From Clostridium aquiflavi (GTDB lineage Bacteria; Bacillota; Clostridia; Clostridiales; Clostridiaceae), in the NCBI RefSeq assembly GCF_031344075.1, contig NZ_JAVJAN010000001.1, forward strand, positions 1-64,000: 64,000 nt of DNA, written 5' to 3'. The translations under genes were made by a program, and so were the position numbers. The notes beneath the pieces were generated by a model that saw nothing but the letters and a program-made list of their open reading frames with translations, made no database searches and had not been told where the DNA came from. Position 1 is the stretch's first letter; the number at the start of each line of letters is the position of its first letter. Of the stretch, positions 47,314-55,750 are shown in pieces.

Positions 47314-48096
47314 CTATTTATTATTTTCTTTATCTGCTTTTATTAAATTTCTAATCCCTTCTATTGCAACTTTAATTGCTGCATCTGTATCATGAACTTG
47401 AGGATCTTCTAATCCAGCTTTAGCACGTTCTTGGTTAGCAATAGCTAAGAATACCGAACCCACACGTACTCTTAAGTAGCTTGATGCTATGAATAAAGCA
47501 GCTGATTCCATTTCAGATGCAAGACATCCACATCTTAACCATGCATTCCATTTATCCATTAATTCATAACTTACTGGCTTAGTTTCTGGTGAATGTTGAC
47601 CGTAGAATGAATCTTTACATTGTACAACTCCAACATGATATTCTTGATTTAAAGTCTTAGATGCTTGTACTAATGAGTTTACTACATTAATATTAGCAAC
47701 TGCTGGGAATTCTATTGGTGCATATTCCTTACTAGTTCCTTCCATTCTGATTGCTCCAGTGGCAATAACCATATCTCCACCTTTAACATCAATATCCATT
47801 CCGCCACATGTACCCACTCTAATGAAAGTATCTGCTCCACACTTTACTAATTCTTCTAAAGCTATAGCAGCTGATGGACCACCAATTCCTGTTGAGGTAA
47901 CGCTTACTTTAACACCATCTAAGTATCCTGTATAAGTAACATATTCTCTCTTATCTGCAACTAACTCTGCATTATCAAAATATGCAGCAATCTTTGCACA
48001 TCTCTTAGGGTCTCCTGGAAGAATTACATATTTTCCCACTTCTCCCTTTGCAACGTCTATATGATATTGTTTACCTGATCCTTGTGAATATTTCAC
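47314..48096 (-). CDS. udp: Uridine phosphorylase
   Basis: The start is GTG 48096, behind GGAGGGA. The 260-aa protein belongs to the PNP/UDP family: KYVILPGDPKRCAKIAAYF (phosphate site), TGIGGPSAAIALEEL, RVGTCGGMDI and SEMESAALFIASSYL (ribose site). The closer resemblance is to uridine phosphorylase, which splits uridine to uracil and ribose-1-phosphate. It is the first gene after the putative promoter at 48257-48286, and the divergent GntR-family gene is its likely regulator. Confidence 0.9.
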   Translation of the reverse strand: MKYSQGSGKQYHIDVAKGEVGKYVILPGDPKRCAKIAAYFDNAELVADKREYVTYTGYLDGVKVSVTSTGIGGPSAAIALEELVKCGADTFIRVGTCGGMDIDVKGGDMVIATGAIRMEGTSKEYAPIEFPAVANINVVNSLVQASKTLNQEYHVGVVQCKDSFYGQHSPETKPVSYELMDKWNAWLRCGCLASEMESAALFIASSYLRVRVGSVFLAIANQERAKAGLEDPQVHDTDAAIKVAIEGIRNLIKADKENNK

Positions 48097-48256
48097 TTTA
48101 ATCCCTCCATTTTTTTATTATGTATTTTTTAGTTTTTATTAGTATTCCCGATTTATTTTGTAATATACCCGGAAGACGATTACATGTTTGCCACAAAACA
48201 TTACTTTAGACACACATTCTACTTGTCTACTTTGTTGTATTGTTGTCTGTTCTTAA

Positions 48257-48286
48257 ATAATATCATGTCTATTATTTACATGTCAA
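48257..48286 (-). promoter_or_regulatory. Promoter of the nucleoside operon
   Basis: On the minus strand TTGACA (48286-48281) and TATTAT (48262-48257) are separated by 18 bp, a good sigma-A promoter about 160 bp before udp. Copies of TGTC(T/A) recur in and downstream of it (near 48222, 48245, 48266 and 48281) and could be operator half-sites for the GntR regulator. No purine-riboswitch core was recognised in the leader. Confidence 0.6.
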
Positions 48287-48780
48287 GTTTTTTATAAAGG
48301 TATAGTAATTATGTTAAAATATTGATATATTGGTTATATTGTTAATAATAATTAGTTTTATACCTGTAAATCCCAACTAAATCTCAACGATTAACTTATG
48401 TTCAAATTTAATGTTTTAATGTTATAATAAAGTATAGATTATTATAATATGTTTTTATTTAGACTTTTATTTATCTACTTGTATTAAACTTGTCTAATTT
48501 ATTTTTTTAATTATTTATTATGGAATTATTTAAACACAGTTAAATTTAAAAATCTAAATAGAGTTTTTCTAAGATAACATTCTCTAGTTAATTCACTCAT
48601 TATATATTATTGACAAAATAGAAATCGTTATCTCAAATCAGAAACACTCTATAAAATTTATATTATGTTTATGCGTTAAAAAATTGTAGCAATACATTAT
48701 TATTTAGTTTATAGAAAAATATTACAATTTAATTGGCGTAATACATAGCCTATGCTAGTTATTAATGAAAGGTGAATTTT
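48287..48780. promoter_or_regulatory. Divergent intergenic region with long inverted repeat
   Basis: The 684-bp gap between udp and the GntR gene is AT-rich. On the GntR side, TAGAGTTTTTCT and AGATAAC (48559-48578) face GTTATCT and AGAAACACTCTA (48627-48651), an interrupted inverted repeat about 93 bp across that contains a TTGACA. It may be an operator or a structured leader of the GntR gene. No small gene was seen. Confidence 0.45.
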
Positions 48781-49515
48781 ATGAATGATATTAACTTAAG
48801 TGTAAAACCTAAAGAATTAAGATATGTTACTGTATATAATCAACTTTTTAAAATGATAAATGAAGGTATATTTAAAGAAGGTAGTAGACTTCCTTCAGAA
48901 CCTGAATTAGCAAAATTTATTGGTGTAAGTAGAACAACATTAAGGCAGGCTTTAGCTTTACTTCAAGATGATGGTTTAATAAAAAACATTAGAGGTAAAG
49001 GTAATTTTATAATAAAATCTGAGACAAACAAAGACGTTGGTCTTGAAAAGATAGGACATCCCGTTTATAAATCTTTAGATGAACCAATTGATGATGTTGA
49101 AATCATTTTGCGTATAGAACCCTCTACAGATTATTTTAATAAAGTTTTAATTAAAAGTACAGCTGCTGTTGTTCTTGTTGATAGATGGTATAAGTATCAA
49201 GGAAAAGCTATTGCTTATACATTTACTTTAATACCAATTGAAACTATATCATCACTTAATATAGACTTAAACAATAAAAAACAAGTTATGGAGTTTTTAG
49301 AAAAAGAACTTTATGAAATAGCTAATGATATATTAATTGAATTAAAATATTCAACTTCTGGAAATTTTGCAGCAAAACAACATCCAATTGCATCTGAGGA
49401 TAAGTTTTACTTAATTCAAGAAACTATATATAAAGATAATGAATTTCCAATTGTATCAAACAAACATTATCTTCCTATAAAGTCAACATCTATAAAGCTA
49501 CATCCTACAAAATAA
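48781..49515 (+). CDS. GntR-family regulator with UTRA domain
   Basis: The ATG at 48781 is placed by AAAGGTG. Of 244 residues, about 10-75 are the GntR winged helix (YNQLFKMINEGIFKEGSRLP, EPELAKFIGVSRTTLRQAL, DGLIKNIRGKGNFI). About 100-240 are a UTRA effector-binding domain ending in IKSTSIKLHPT. HutC/UTRA regulators bind sugar-phosphate or related metabolites and repress nearby catabolic genes. Its position back-to-back with udp and the nucleoside operon makes it the probable regulator of that operon (inference). Confidence 0.88.
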   Translation: MNDINLSVKPKELRYVTVYNQLFKMINEGIFKEGSRLPSEPELAKFIGVSRTTLRQALALLQDDGLIKNIRGKGNFIIKSETNKDVGLEKIGHPVYKSLDEPIDDVEIILRIEPSTDYFNKVLIKSTAAVVLVDRWYKYQGKAIAYTFTLIPIETISSLNIDLNNKKQVMEFLEKELYEIANDILIELKYSTSGNFAAKQHPIASEDKFYLIQETIYKDNEFPIVSNKHYLPIKSTSIKLHPTK

Positions 49516-49537
49516 AAAGATAATTTAATAAGGCACA

Positions 49538-49684
49538 ATGAAAAAATAACAAGTCCATTTGCTAGCTTATTTTCCATCATGCTACGTCGGCAAATTGACC
49601 TAATAGACTCGCTATGAGGGCAATTCGTCTCCTTGCCTAATGAAAAATATCAATTGCAATTTTGGACTTGTTATTTATTTTCAT
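49538..49684. repeat. Dispersed-type palindromic repeat after the GntR gene
   Basis: The 147-bp element has perfect ends AATAACAAGTCCA and TGGACTTGTTATT, extended by ATGAAAA and TTTTCAT. Inner segments ATTTTCCATCATGC and GCCTAATGAAAAAT, and GCAAATTG and CAATTCG, also pair, enclosing CTATGAGGG. Its G+C is higher than the flanks. It is unrelated in sequence to the eight-copy family. It lies 22 bp after the GntR stop and may serve as a terminator. It looks like a dispersed clostridial extragenic repeat, but only one copy is in this window. Confidence 0.6.
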
Positions 49685-49755
49685 GTTCCTAATAACAAAA
49701 TCACCTACTAGATATTAATCTCCATAAATAGGAGTATTGTGATTAAATTATTCTT

Positions 49756-50712
49756 TTAAAAATTTGATTTAAATTCTTTCTTTATAATTAAGAACTCCTC
49801 TAAATCATTTAAAAATTGAAATAACAATGCTCTATTTTCAAATTCATCTCTATTTATAGGTAATTCCATTAATTTATATTCATCTCTTAACAAATTTAAC
49901 TTATCTATTAACTTAATACAATCATTGTATTCATAAATATTTATTGAAACATCCTTCGTAAAATCTGATAATAGTTTTGTTTGCTCGTATGTCATATAAA
50001 ATTTTGAAAAATGATTCTTCATCCTTTTTATAGTTTTTAATTGTGCTATCCTCATATCTACATATCTTATATAATAATCATCACTTTTAAAAATATAGTT
50101 ATTATCTATTTTATGAGCTATTACCTTGGTTTTCTTTATTAACTCCTCCGCATCTCTTAAGATCCTTTGTTCGTATATTGGTACTGATTGAGTAATTAAA
50201 CTTAATGCCATATCAGATAATATTATTCTATAATATTCTTCTATTTTATCCTTATTCTTATCAAATTCTTCCTCTAATGACATTGTGTACAAGTTAAATA
50301 TCATTGCAACTCCAATACCAACTATAGTTAAAGTTACTTCGTTAAAAATCCAATAAAAATTTATATTATCACTGCTTAGAAGATGTGTTGACAATACAGC
50401 CCCAACTATCATTCCTTCCGTTATTTTCGAATATTTAGTTATTGGTATAAAAATAAGCAAAAAAAGTCCAAATATCATAGGATTATTTCCCAATACTAAA
50501 TACAATATAAACGATAATGATATTGCTATCATTGATGCCAAGATTCTTCTAATTGAAATAAGTAAAGCTTCTTTTTTAGTATCTTGAATACTCAAAATTG
50601 CTATTATTCCTGATGTTACTGAAAATTCTAAGCCCATATAATTAGATATAAAAATTGCTATTGTTGCTGATAATGCTGCCTTAACTGTTTTTGACTGAAA
50701 ATACTTTTTCAT
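49756..50712 (-). CDS. Aromatic acid exporter-like (ArAE/FUSC) membrane protein
   Basis: The 318-aa protein starts KYFQSKTVKAALSATIAIFIS. It has about five N-terminal TM helices to residue 145, with YMGLEFSVTSGIIAILSIQDTKKEA and RRILASMIAISLSFILY, typical of the ArAE_1/DUF939 family. The rest is a cytoplasmic helical domain (LEEEFDKNKDKIEEYYR). Substrates are unknown; relatives are thought to export aromatic acids or related compounds. It lies about 20 bp after the DUF503 gene and is probably cotranscribed with it. Confidence 0.8.
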   Translation of the reverse strand: MKKYFQSKTVKAALSATIAIFISNYMGLEFSVTSGIIAILSIQDTKKEALLISIRRILASMIAISLSFILYLVLGNNPMIFGLFLLIFIPITKYSKITEGMIVGAVLSTHLLSSDNINFYWIFNEVTLTIVGIGVAMIFNLYTMSLEEEFDKNKDKIEEYYRIILSDMALSLITQSVPIYEQRILRDAEELIKKTKVIAHKIDNNYIFKSDDYYIRYVDMRIAQLKTIKRMKNHFSKFYMTYEQTKLLSDFTKDVSINIYEYNDCIKLIDKLNLLRDEYKLMELPINRDEFENRALLFQFLNDLEEFLIIKKEFKSNF

Positions 50713-50732
50713 TTGTTTCCTTTCCTATTATC

Positions 50733-51020
50733 CTATAATATGTCTTCATCTTTTTCTATATGAATGATTTCTGCATCTGTATTACTATCTATAAATTCTA
50801 TTATATTTTCTGATGTTGAATCTGCTTGTGCTGAATTTGCACATATTCCAACCATACCAATAACTATAGTTTTATGAATATCTTGCTTATCTATTTCAGA
50901 TACTGATACATTAAATTTATTTTTTAACCTTTGTATTAAACTTTTTACAATCATTCTCTTTTCTTTTAATGATAATACCCACGAAGCTCTTAACGTAATT
51001 TTTAGTATTAAAATTTTCAT
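50733..51020 (-). CDS. DUF503 (YlxP-like) small protein
   Basis: The 95-aa protein has the family features: an N-terminal strand (KILILKITLRASWVLSLKEKR) with a conserved LK-EKR, a helix (MIVKSLIQRLKNKFNVSVSEI), then HKTIVIGMVGICANSAQADS and a short helix. YlxP relatives sit near ribosome-maturation genes, and a role in ribosome assembly is suggested for them, but here it is next to an ArAE gene. The ribosome binding site is weak. Confidence 0.8.
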   Translation of the reverse strand: MKILILKITLRASWVLSLKEKRMIVKSLIQRLKNKFNVSVSEIDKQDIHKTIVIGMVGICANSAQADSTSENIIEFIDSNTDAEIIHIEKDEDIL

Positions 51021-51180
51021 AATTTTAGCTCAAAACCTTTCTTAATAGATTTCACAGTATTACTTATTAAATATATTTTAAAGTCTATTTTAAGTCAACA
51101 TTTATATTTATTATAACAATATTCACTTAGAAAGATCCTTTTATATTATGTTTAAAATCTTTATACTACAATATAAATGA

Positions 51181-51213
51181 AAAAGCGAATGATCTAAATT
51201 ATCATCCGCTTTT
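51181..51213 (-). terminator. Terminator after the first L,D-transpeptidase
   Basis: AAAAGCGAATGAT pairs with ATCATCCGCTTTT with one mismatch. On the minus strand it is followed by a T-rich run about 35 bp beyond the stop. Confidence 0.8.
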
Positions 51214-51246
51214 ACTTAATATTTTTTCATAATTATCTTTCACTTT

Positions 51247-52629
51247 TTATTCATAATAACATACTATTGGAATTCCTGGTTCAATATTTTCAAATATCTT
51301 TTGAGCTAAATAAGATGGTGCATTGACACATCCATGTGATCCATTTGTTTTGTATATATTTCCACCAAATTGACTCCTCCATATTGCATCATGTATACCA
51401 ATTCCACCATTAAATGGCATCCAATAATTAACATCAGTAGCGTAGTTTTCTCCTTTTAAAGTTGCATTTTTTTGCTTATAATTTAACATATATACTCCTA
51501 CAGGAGTTGCATGTCCTAAGCTTACATTTCCAGTTACTACATCACCTTGTGTAACCATTGTTCCATCTTTATAAAACCATAAATATTGTTTTGTAAAATT
51601 AATTTCCACATAAGTTCTTCCAATATCATTAACATCACGACTCACTGCCTTTTGGCGATATATTGGCTCTCTTGTAATAGTTTGTCCATTTTCAACTAGA
51701 TTTATTAAAGCCTTAACTTCCTCTTCTGTATTGATAATCCATCCATAATTTCCTCCTGTAACTTTAGCTTTCGTTCCCATAGAGGTTAAAAACTCCCTAG
51801 TTCTTGCCACAGTATTATAAGAATTTGCTATTTCATTAACATAGTGTCTTATTTTTTTCTCATCAAATACAATATTTAAATCATCATCTACTTTAATCCA
51901 TTCATTTATTATCGAATCATCTGCCACTTCTTTTCTATCACTAAAATCATAAGTTATTTTTGTTAATATATATTTGTTAAGTTTATTATTAATAGCTATA
52001 ACTTTTGGAGAATCAGATGTATATTTAGGATTTTCGTAGCAATCAATCTCATCTAAATTTAAAATATTTACCCCATTAATTATTGATTTAACTACATTTT
52101 CATATAAAATATCTCGTTTTATTTTATTTCCATAGACTTCATCTACAATAGCATATCCATGATCTACATATTTAAAAGTAGGATTTTGAGGTTCTACTAC
52201 TTTATTTTCATCAAAGCATGATAACTTATTTAAACATTCATTTAATAAATCTTCATCATATGAAACTAAATTCACACTGTTATAGTTACTTGTTTTAAAA
52301 AATCTAAAAATCCACTGAAATGGTTTCTGAGTATTTTTTAAATCTTTTAGCTTATCTTGTGGATCATATTTCAATTTAATACTATCATTTAAAATTTCTT
52401 CATTAGTTCCATCACGTTCTTTTAATTCTAATTTATATGATTCTAGCTCATTTGAAAGTTTTTTGTTAGCATCCTCTAAATTTTTGCATGAAATATTAAC
52501 TCCATTTACTATAGTTCCAAAATAAAAATGACTTAAAAAATAAAAAGATAAACTAAGATATATAGTAATAAAAATAAAAAGAATAATACCTGTATTCTTT
52601 AAGTACTTTTCTTTATATTGCTTATCCAC
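51247..52629 (-). CDS. L,D-transpeptidase with peptidoglycan-binding domains (copy 1)
   Basis: The GTG at 52629 behind AAGGAAG gives 460 aa, matching the length of its paralog; the ATG at 52701 has no support. A single N-terminal TM helix (IILFIFITIYLSLSFYF) anchors it. PG_binding_4-like repeats follow (FGTIVNGVNISCKNLEDANKKL). A C-terminal YkuD domain has IGIHDAIWRSQFGG and the catalytic SHGCVNAP near 433. It would form 3-3 cross-links or attach proteins to peptidoglycan in the wall. It is divergent from the MocR gene. Confidence 0.88.
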   Translation of the reverse strand: MDKQYKEKYLKNTGIILFIFITIYLSLSFYFLSHFYFGTIVNGVNISCKNLEDANKKLSNELESYKLELKERDGTNEEILNDSIKLKYDPQDKLKDLKNTQKPFQWIFRFFKTSNYNSVNLVSYDEDLLNECLNKLSCFDENKVVEPQNPTFKYVDHGYAIVDEVYGNKIKRDILYENVVKSIINGVNILNLDEIDCYENPKYTSDSPKVIAINNKLNKYILTKITYDFSDRKEVADDSIINEWIKVDDDLNIVFDEKKIRHYVNEIANSYNTVARTREFLTSMGTKAKVTGGNYGWIINTEEEVKALINLVENGQTITREPIYRQKAVSRDVNDIGRTYVEINFTKQYLWFYKDGTMVTQGDVVTGNVSLGHATPVGVYMLNYKQKNATLKGENYATDVNYWMPFNGGIGIHDAIWRSQFGGNIYKTNGSHGCVNAPSYLAQKIFENIEPGIPIVCYYE

Positions 52630-52865
52630 AATAATTACTTCCTTTCCTTTCTTAAAATAGTATAATGTAATAGTACTTATTCTAAATTGAATTCTTTTCA
52701 TTATATTAAATTGATAAATTATTTATTCTATTTTTAAAGTATTTTTATATTTATAAATGACTTTAATTGTACTGAGTTTAAATAAATTGATATAATACTA
52801 ATTAACAATAAATAACTTAAAATATATAGAAAATAAAAATGTCTTTAAACATGAGGTGATTAAAT

Positions 52866-54326
52866 TTGATATTTTCTACTCTTAATATTGATAAAGATAA
52901 ACCTATTTATTTACAAATAAAACAACATATTATTAATGGAATTAAAAAAGGCGAGTTAAAAAAAGATAGTAAACTTCCCTCCACAAGAGAAGTAAGTAAA
53001 TTTTTAAATATAAGTAGAAATTCTGTTATTTCTGCTTATGAAGAATTAGAAAGCATTGGAATAATAATTACTAAGAGAGGTATTGGTACTTTTATTGCAA
53101 TAGAAAGTGAGACCGAATGCTATCCATATAATATAAATTACGATTCTATGACAAATGATTATTCTAATAATCTTAGAAATTTGGATATTGTAAAAAATGA
53201 ATTGCCTTATAAAAAAGGATTAATATCTTTTAAATCCATAGCACCTGAAAGTACTCTTTTCAATCTTGATGATTTTAAAAGAGCTTTATTAGATGCATGG
53301 TCATACGAAAATACTAATCTTTTAAATTATGGATATGCTAAAGGATACAAGCCTCTAATAGATTATTTTTTTGATTATATGATAAAAAAAAGAGTTAATA
53401 CAAATAATAAAGATATTTTAATAACAAATGGTTTCACAGAAGCTTTCGATATAATAATATCTTCTTTAACTACCAAGGGTGATACCATTATTTGTGAAAA
53501 ACCAACCCATAATACTGCAATAAAAATAATGAAATCCTACGGTTTAAAGGTTGTACAAATTGAAATGGATAAGGATGGTTTAAATTTACTTGAACTAGAA
53601 AAAAGTTTAAGTAAATGCAATCCTAAGTTTGGATACATAATACCTTCTTATAATAATCCAACTGGTATTGTAACTAAGAGTGAAAGAAGAAAAGAAATAT
53701 ATAATCTTTTTAGAAAATATTCTGTTCCAATAATAGAAGATGGATTTAATGAAGAGCTTCTCTACTCTAGTTCCCCAATTGAACCTATAGCATCATTAGC
53801 TGGAGAAGGTAATGGTATTATATATATAGGTAGCCTTTCAAAAATTTTATTTCCTGGTCTTAGGATAGGTTGGATATTTGCTGATCAAAAGCTTATTGAT
53901 ATTTTAGAAAGTGTAAAGCGTGGTAAAAACATTCACTCTTCTTTTTTAGATCAAAGTACTTTTTATTATTATTTAAAAAGTGGTTCTTTTAATAAATACT
54001 TGAAGAATGTTAGAAAATATTATAAAGATAAATATAACCTTATTATTGAAATGATAAATAAGTATATTCCTTATGAATATATAACGGGTGAAGGTGGTCT
54101 TCATGTTTTTATTAAATTAAAAGATAATATAAATTCTAGAGAGCTATTAGATTTGTGTTATAAAGAGGGTGTTATGTTTATGCCTGGAGATATTTTTTAT
54201 GAAGGCAATGGTGATAAAAATACTTTTAGAATTGGCTTTGGTAGAGTGAGTGACAAAGATATTAAAAAAGGTATTAAAATTATAGGAGATAATATAAAAC
54301 TATTATCAAGTAAATCTAACTTATAA
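52866..54326 (+). CDS. MocR/PdxR-type GntR regulator with aminotransferase domain
   Basis: The start is TTG 52866 behind GAGGTGA. Of 486 residues, 1-75 are a GntR winged helix (PIYLQIKQHIINGIKKGEL, STREVSKFLNISRNSVISAY). About 115-480 are a fold-type I aminotransferase with IPSYNNPTGIV, the PLP lysine in GSLSKILFPGLRIGW near 325, and TFRIGFGRV. MocR proteins use PLP adducts as effectors and commonly control PLP, GABA or D-alanine genes. It lies 145 bp upstream of alr on the same strand, separated by a terminator and a 21-bp palindrome, so alr is a plausible target. Confidence 0.88.
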   Translation: MIFSTLNIDKDKPIYLQIKQHIINGIKKGELKKDSKLPSTREVSKFLNISRNSVISAYEELESIGIIITKRGIGTFIAIESETECYPYNINYDSMTNDYSNNLRNLDIVKNELPYKKGLISFKSIAPESTLFNLDDFKRALLDAWSYENTNLLNYGYAKGYKPLIDYFFDYMIKKRVNTNNKDILITNGFTEAFDIIISSLTTKGDTIICEKPTHNTAIKIMKSYGLKVVQIEMDKDGLNLLELEKSLSKCNPKFGYIIPSYNNPTGIVTKSERRKEIYNLFRKYSVPIIEDGFNEELLYSSSPIEPIASLAGEGNGIIYIGSLSKILFPGLRIGWIFADQKLIDILESVKRGKNIHSSFLDQSTFYYYLKSGSFNKYLKNVRKYYKDKYNLIIEMINKYIPYEYITGEGGLHVFIKLKDNINSRELLDLCYKEGVMFMPGDIFYEGNGDKNTFRIGFGRVSDKDIKKGIKIIGDNIKLLSSKSNL

Positions 54327-54330
54327 GATA

Positions 54331-54365
54331 AACCACTATTTATACAAATTAAAAACTTAGTGGTT
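54331..54365 (+). terminator. Terminator after the MocR gene
   Basis: AACCACTA pairs with TAGTGGTT, followed by CTTTCTTTATT. It begins 5 bp after the stop and separates the MocR gene from alr. Confidence 0.75.
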
Positions 54366-54410
54366 CTTTCTTTATTATGGTTACTTTAATAAAATAATAT
54401 TAGAATAAGT

Positions 54411-54431
54411 GAACTATAATTATTATAGTTC
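54411..54431. promoter_or_regulatory. 21-bp perfect palindrome upstream of alr
   Basis: GAACTATAAT, one T, then the exact complement. It lies 39 bp upstream of the alr start codon, so it is at or near the promoter. Its perfect symmetry and position suggest an operator, possibly for the adjacent MocR protein, although a weak hairpin in the leader is the alternative. Confidence 0.45.
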
Positions 54432-54470
54432 CATTATTAATATTAAATAATACTAGTGAGGACGATAGTA

Positions 54471-55631
54471 ATGGAAAAAATAATGCGACCTGTATGGGCA
54501 GAAATAGATTTAGATGCAATAGCTTATAATATGAAAAATATAAAAAGCTTAGCACAAGATAAAAATGTGATAGCAGTTGTAAAAGCTGATTGTTATGGGC
54601 ATGGAGCTCTAGATGTAGTTCCCATTCTCCTTGAAAATGGTGCTTCTAGGCTTGCTGTTGCTGTTTTAACTGAAGCGATTGAGCTTAGAAATAACAATGT
54701 AATTGCGCCAATTATGATTTTAGGATACACTCCTGAATATTTATTTGAGGAAGTAGTTAATTATGATATAGAACAAACAGTTTATGATTTAGAATATGCA
54801 AAAAAACTATCACATGTAGCTATAAAATTTAATAAAAAAGCTAAAGTGCATATTGCTATTGATACAGGTATGGGGAGAATTGGATTTATTCCAAATAAAA
54901 AAGCAATTGAGGATGTTAAAGAAATATATAATTTAAAAGGTCTAGATGTAATTGGTATATTTACTCATTTCTCAACTTCTGATGAAACTGATAAAGAATA
55001 TACTAATGAACAATTTAATAAATTCACATCTTTTGTAGATAAGCTTTCAATGGTTGGCGTTGAAATCCCAATAAAACATGTATCTAATAGCGGTGCTATT
55101 ATAGATATGCCAAAAACTTATTTAGATAGCATAAGAGCTGGTATCATACTTTATGGATATTATCCATCTGATGAAATAAATAAAGAAAATATTAATTTAA
55201 AACCTGCTCTAACTTTAAAAGCCAGTTTAACACGTATACAAGAATTAGATGAAAATAGCTATATAAGCTATGGTAGAACATTTAAAACTAAAAGAAAAAG
55301 TATTATAGCAACTTTACCTATAGGGTATGCTGATGGATATTCTAGATTGCTTGCTCCTGGTGCTAAAGTTATACTAAATGGGCAGTTTGCTCCCGTTGTT
55401 GGTCGAATATGTATGGACCAATGTATGATTGATGTTACCGATATAAGTGATGTTAATGTTGGAGATGAAGTAATAATTCTTGGTGAAGATAGTGATTTAA
55501 AATTAAATGCTGACGATCTTGCCAAATCTATGGGAACAATAAATTATGAAATTCTTTGTATGCTTAAATATAGAATACCTAGAGTTTATATGAAAAATGG
55601 TGAAATATTTAATGTTAAAAATTATCTTTAA
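54471..55631 (+). CDS. alr: Alanine racemase
   Basis: ATG 54471 is preferred because GAGG lies before it; the GTG at 54456 overlaps that site. The 386-aa protein has AEIDLDAIAYNMKNIK, the PLP lysine in VVKADCYGHGA near residue 38, and the second-half catalytic Tyr in SYGRTFKTKRKS. The DNA also encodes GYADGYSR and GRICMDQCMIDVT, the full PF01168/PF00842 pattern. It makes D-alanine for peptidoglycan and spores. Between two L,D-transpeptidases and next to a MocR regulator, it suggests a wall-remodelling neighbourhood. Confidence 0.93.
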   Translation: MEKIMRPVWAEIDLDAIAYNMKNIKSLAQDKNVIAVVKADCYGHGALDVVPILLENGASRLAVAVLTEAIELRNNNVIAPIMILGYTPEYLFEEVVNYDIEQTVYDLEYAKKLSHVAIKFNKKAKVHIAIDTGMGRIGFIPNKKAIEDVKEIYNLKGLDVIGIFTHFSTSDETDKEYTNEQFNKFTSFVDKLSMVGVEIPIKHVSNSGAIIDMPKTYLDSIRAGIILYGYYPSDEINKENINLKPALTLKASLTRIQELDENSYISYGRTFKTKRKSIIATLPIGYADGYSRLLAPGAKVILNGQFAPVVGRICMDQCMIDVTDISDVNVGDEVIILGEDSDLKLNADDLAKSMGTINYEILCMLKYRIPRVYMKNGEIFNVKNYL

Positions 55632-55652
55632 TTAATATTATTTTTAAACTTA

Positions 55653-55684
55653 AATGCCCCACAGGATTTTTCCTGTGGGGCATT
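55653..55684 (+). terminator. Terminator after alr
   Basis: ATGCCCCACAGGA pairs perfectly with TCCTGTGGGGCAT around four T, followed by TATT. It begins about 20 bp after the alr stop. It is the most GC-rich hairpin in this part and may also serve the convergent L,D-transpeptidase. Confidence 0.9.
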
Positions 55685-55750
55685 ATTACGTTTAGCGTTT
55701 AAACATTCACCATTATATTTCTACAAATTTTATATATTATTTAAAACTCT

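Noticed and set aside
48097..48260. Purine riboswitch in the nucleoside operon leader
   Set aside because: The conserved junction and kissing-loop sequences could not be found in the leader.
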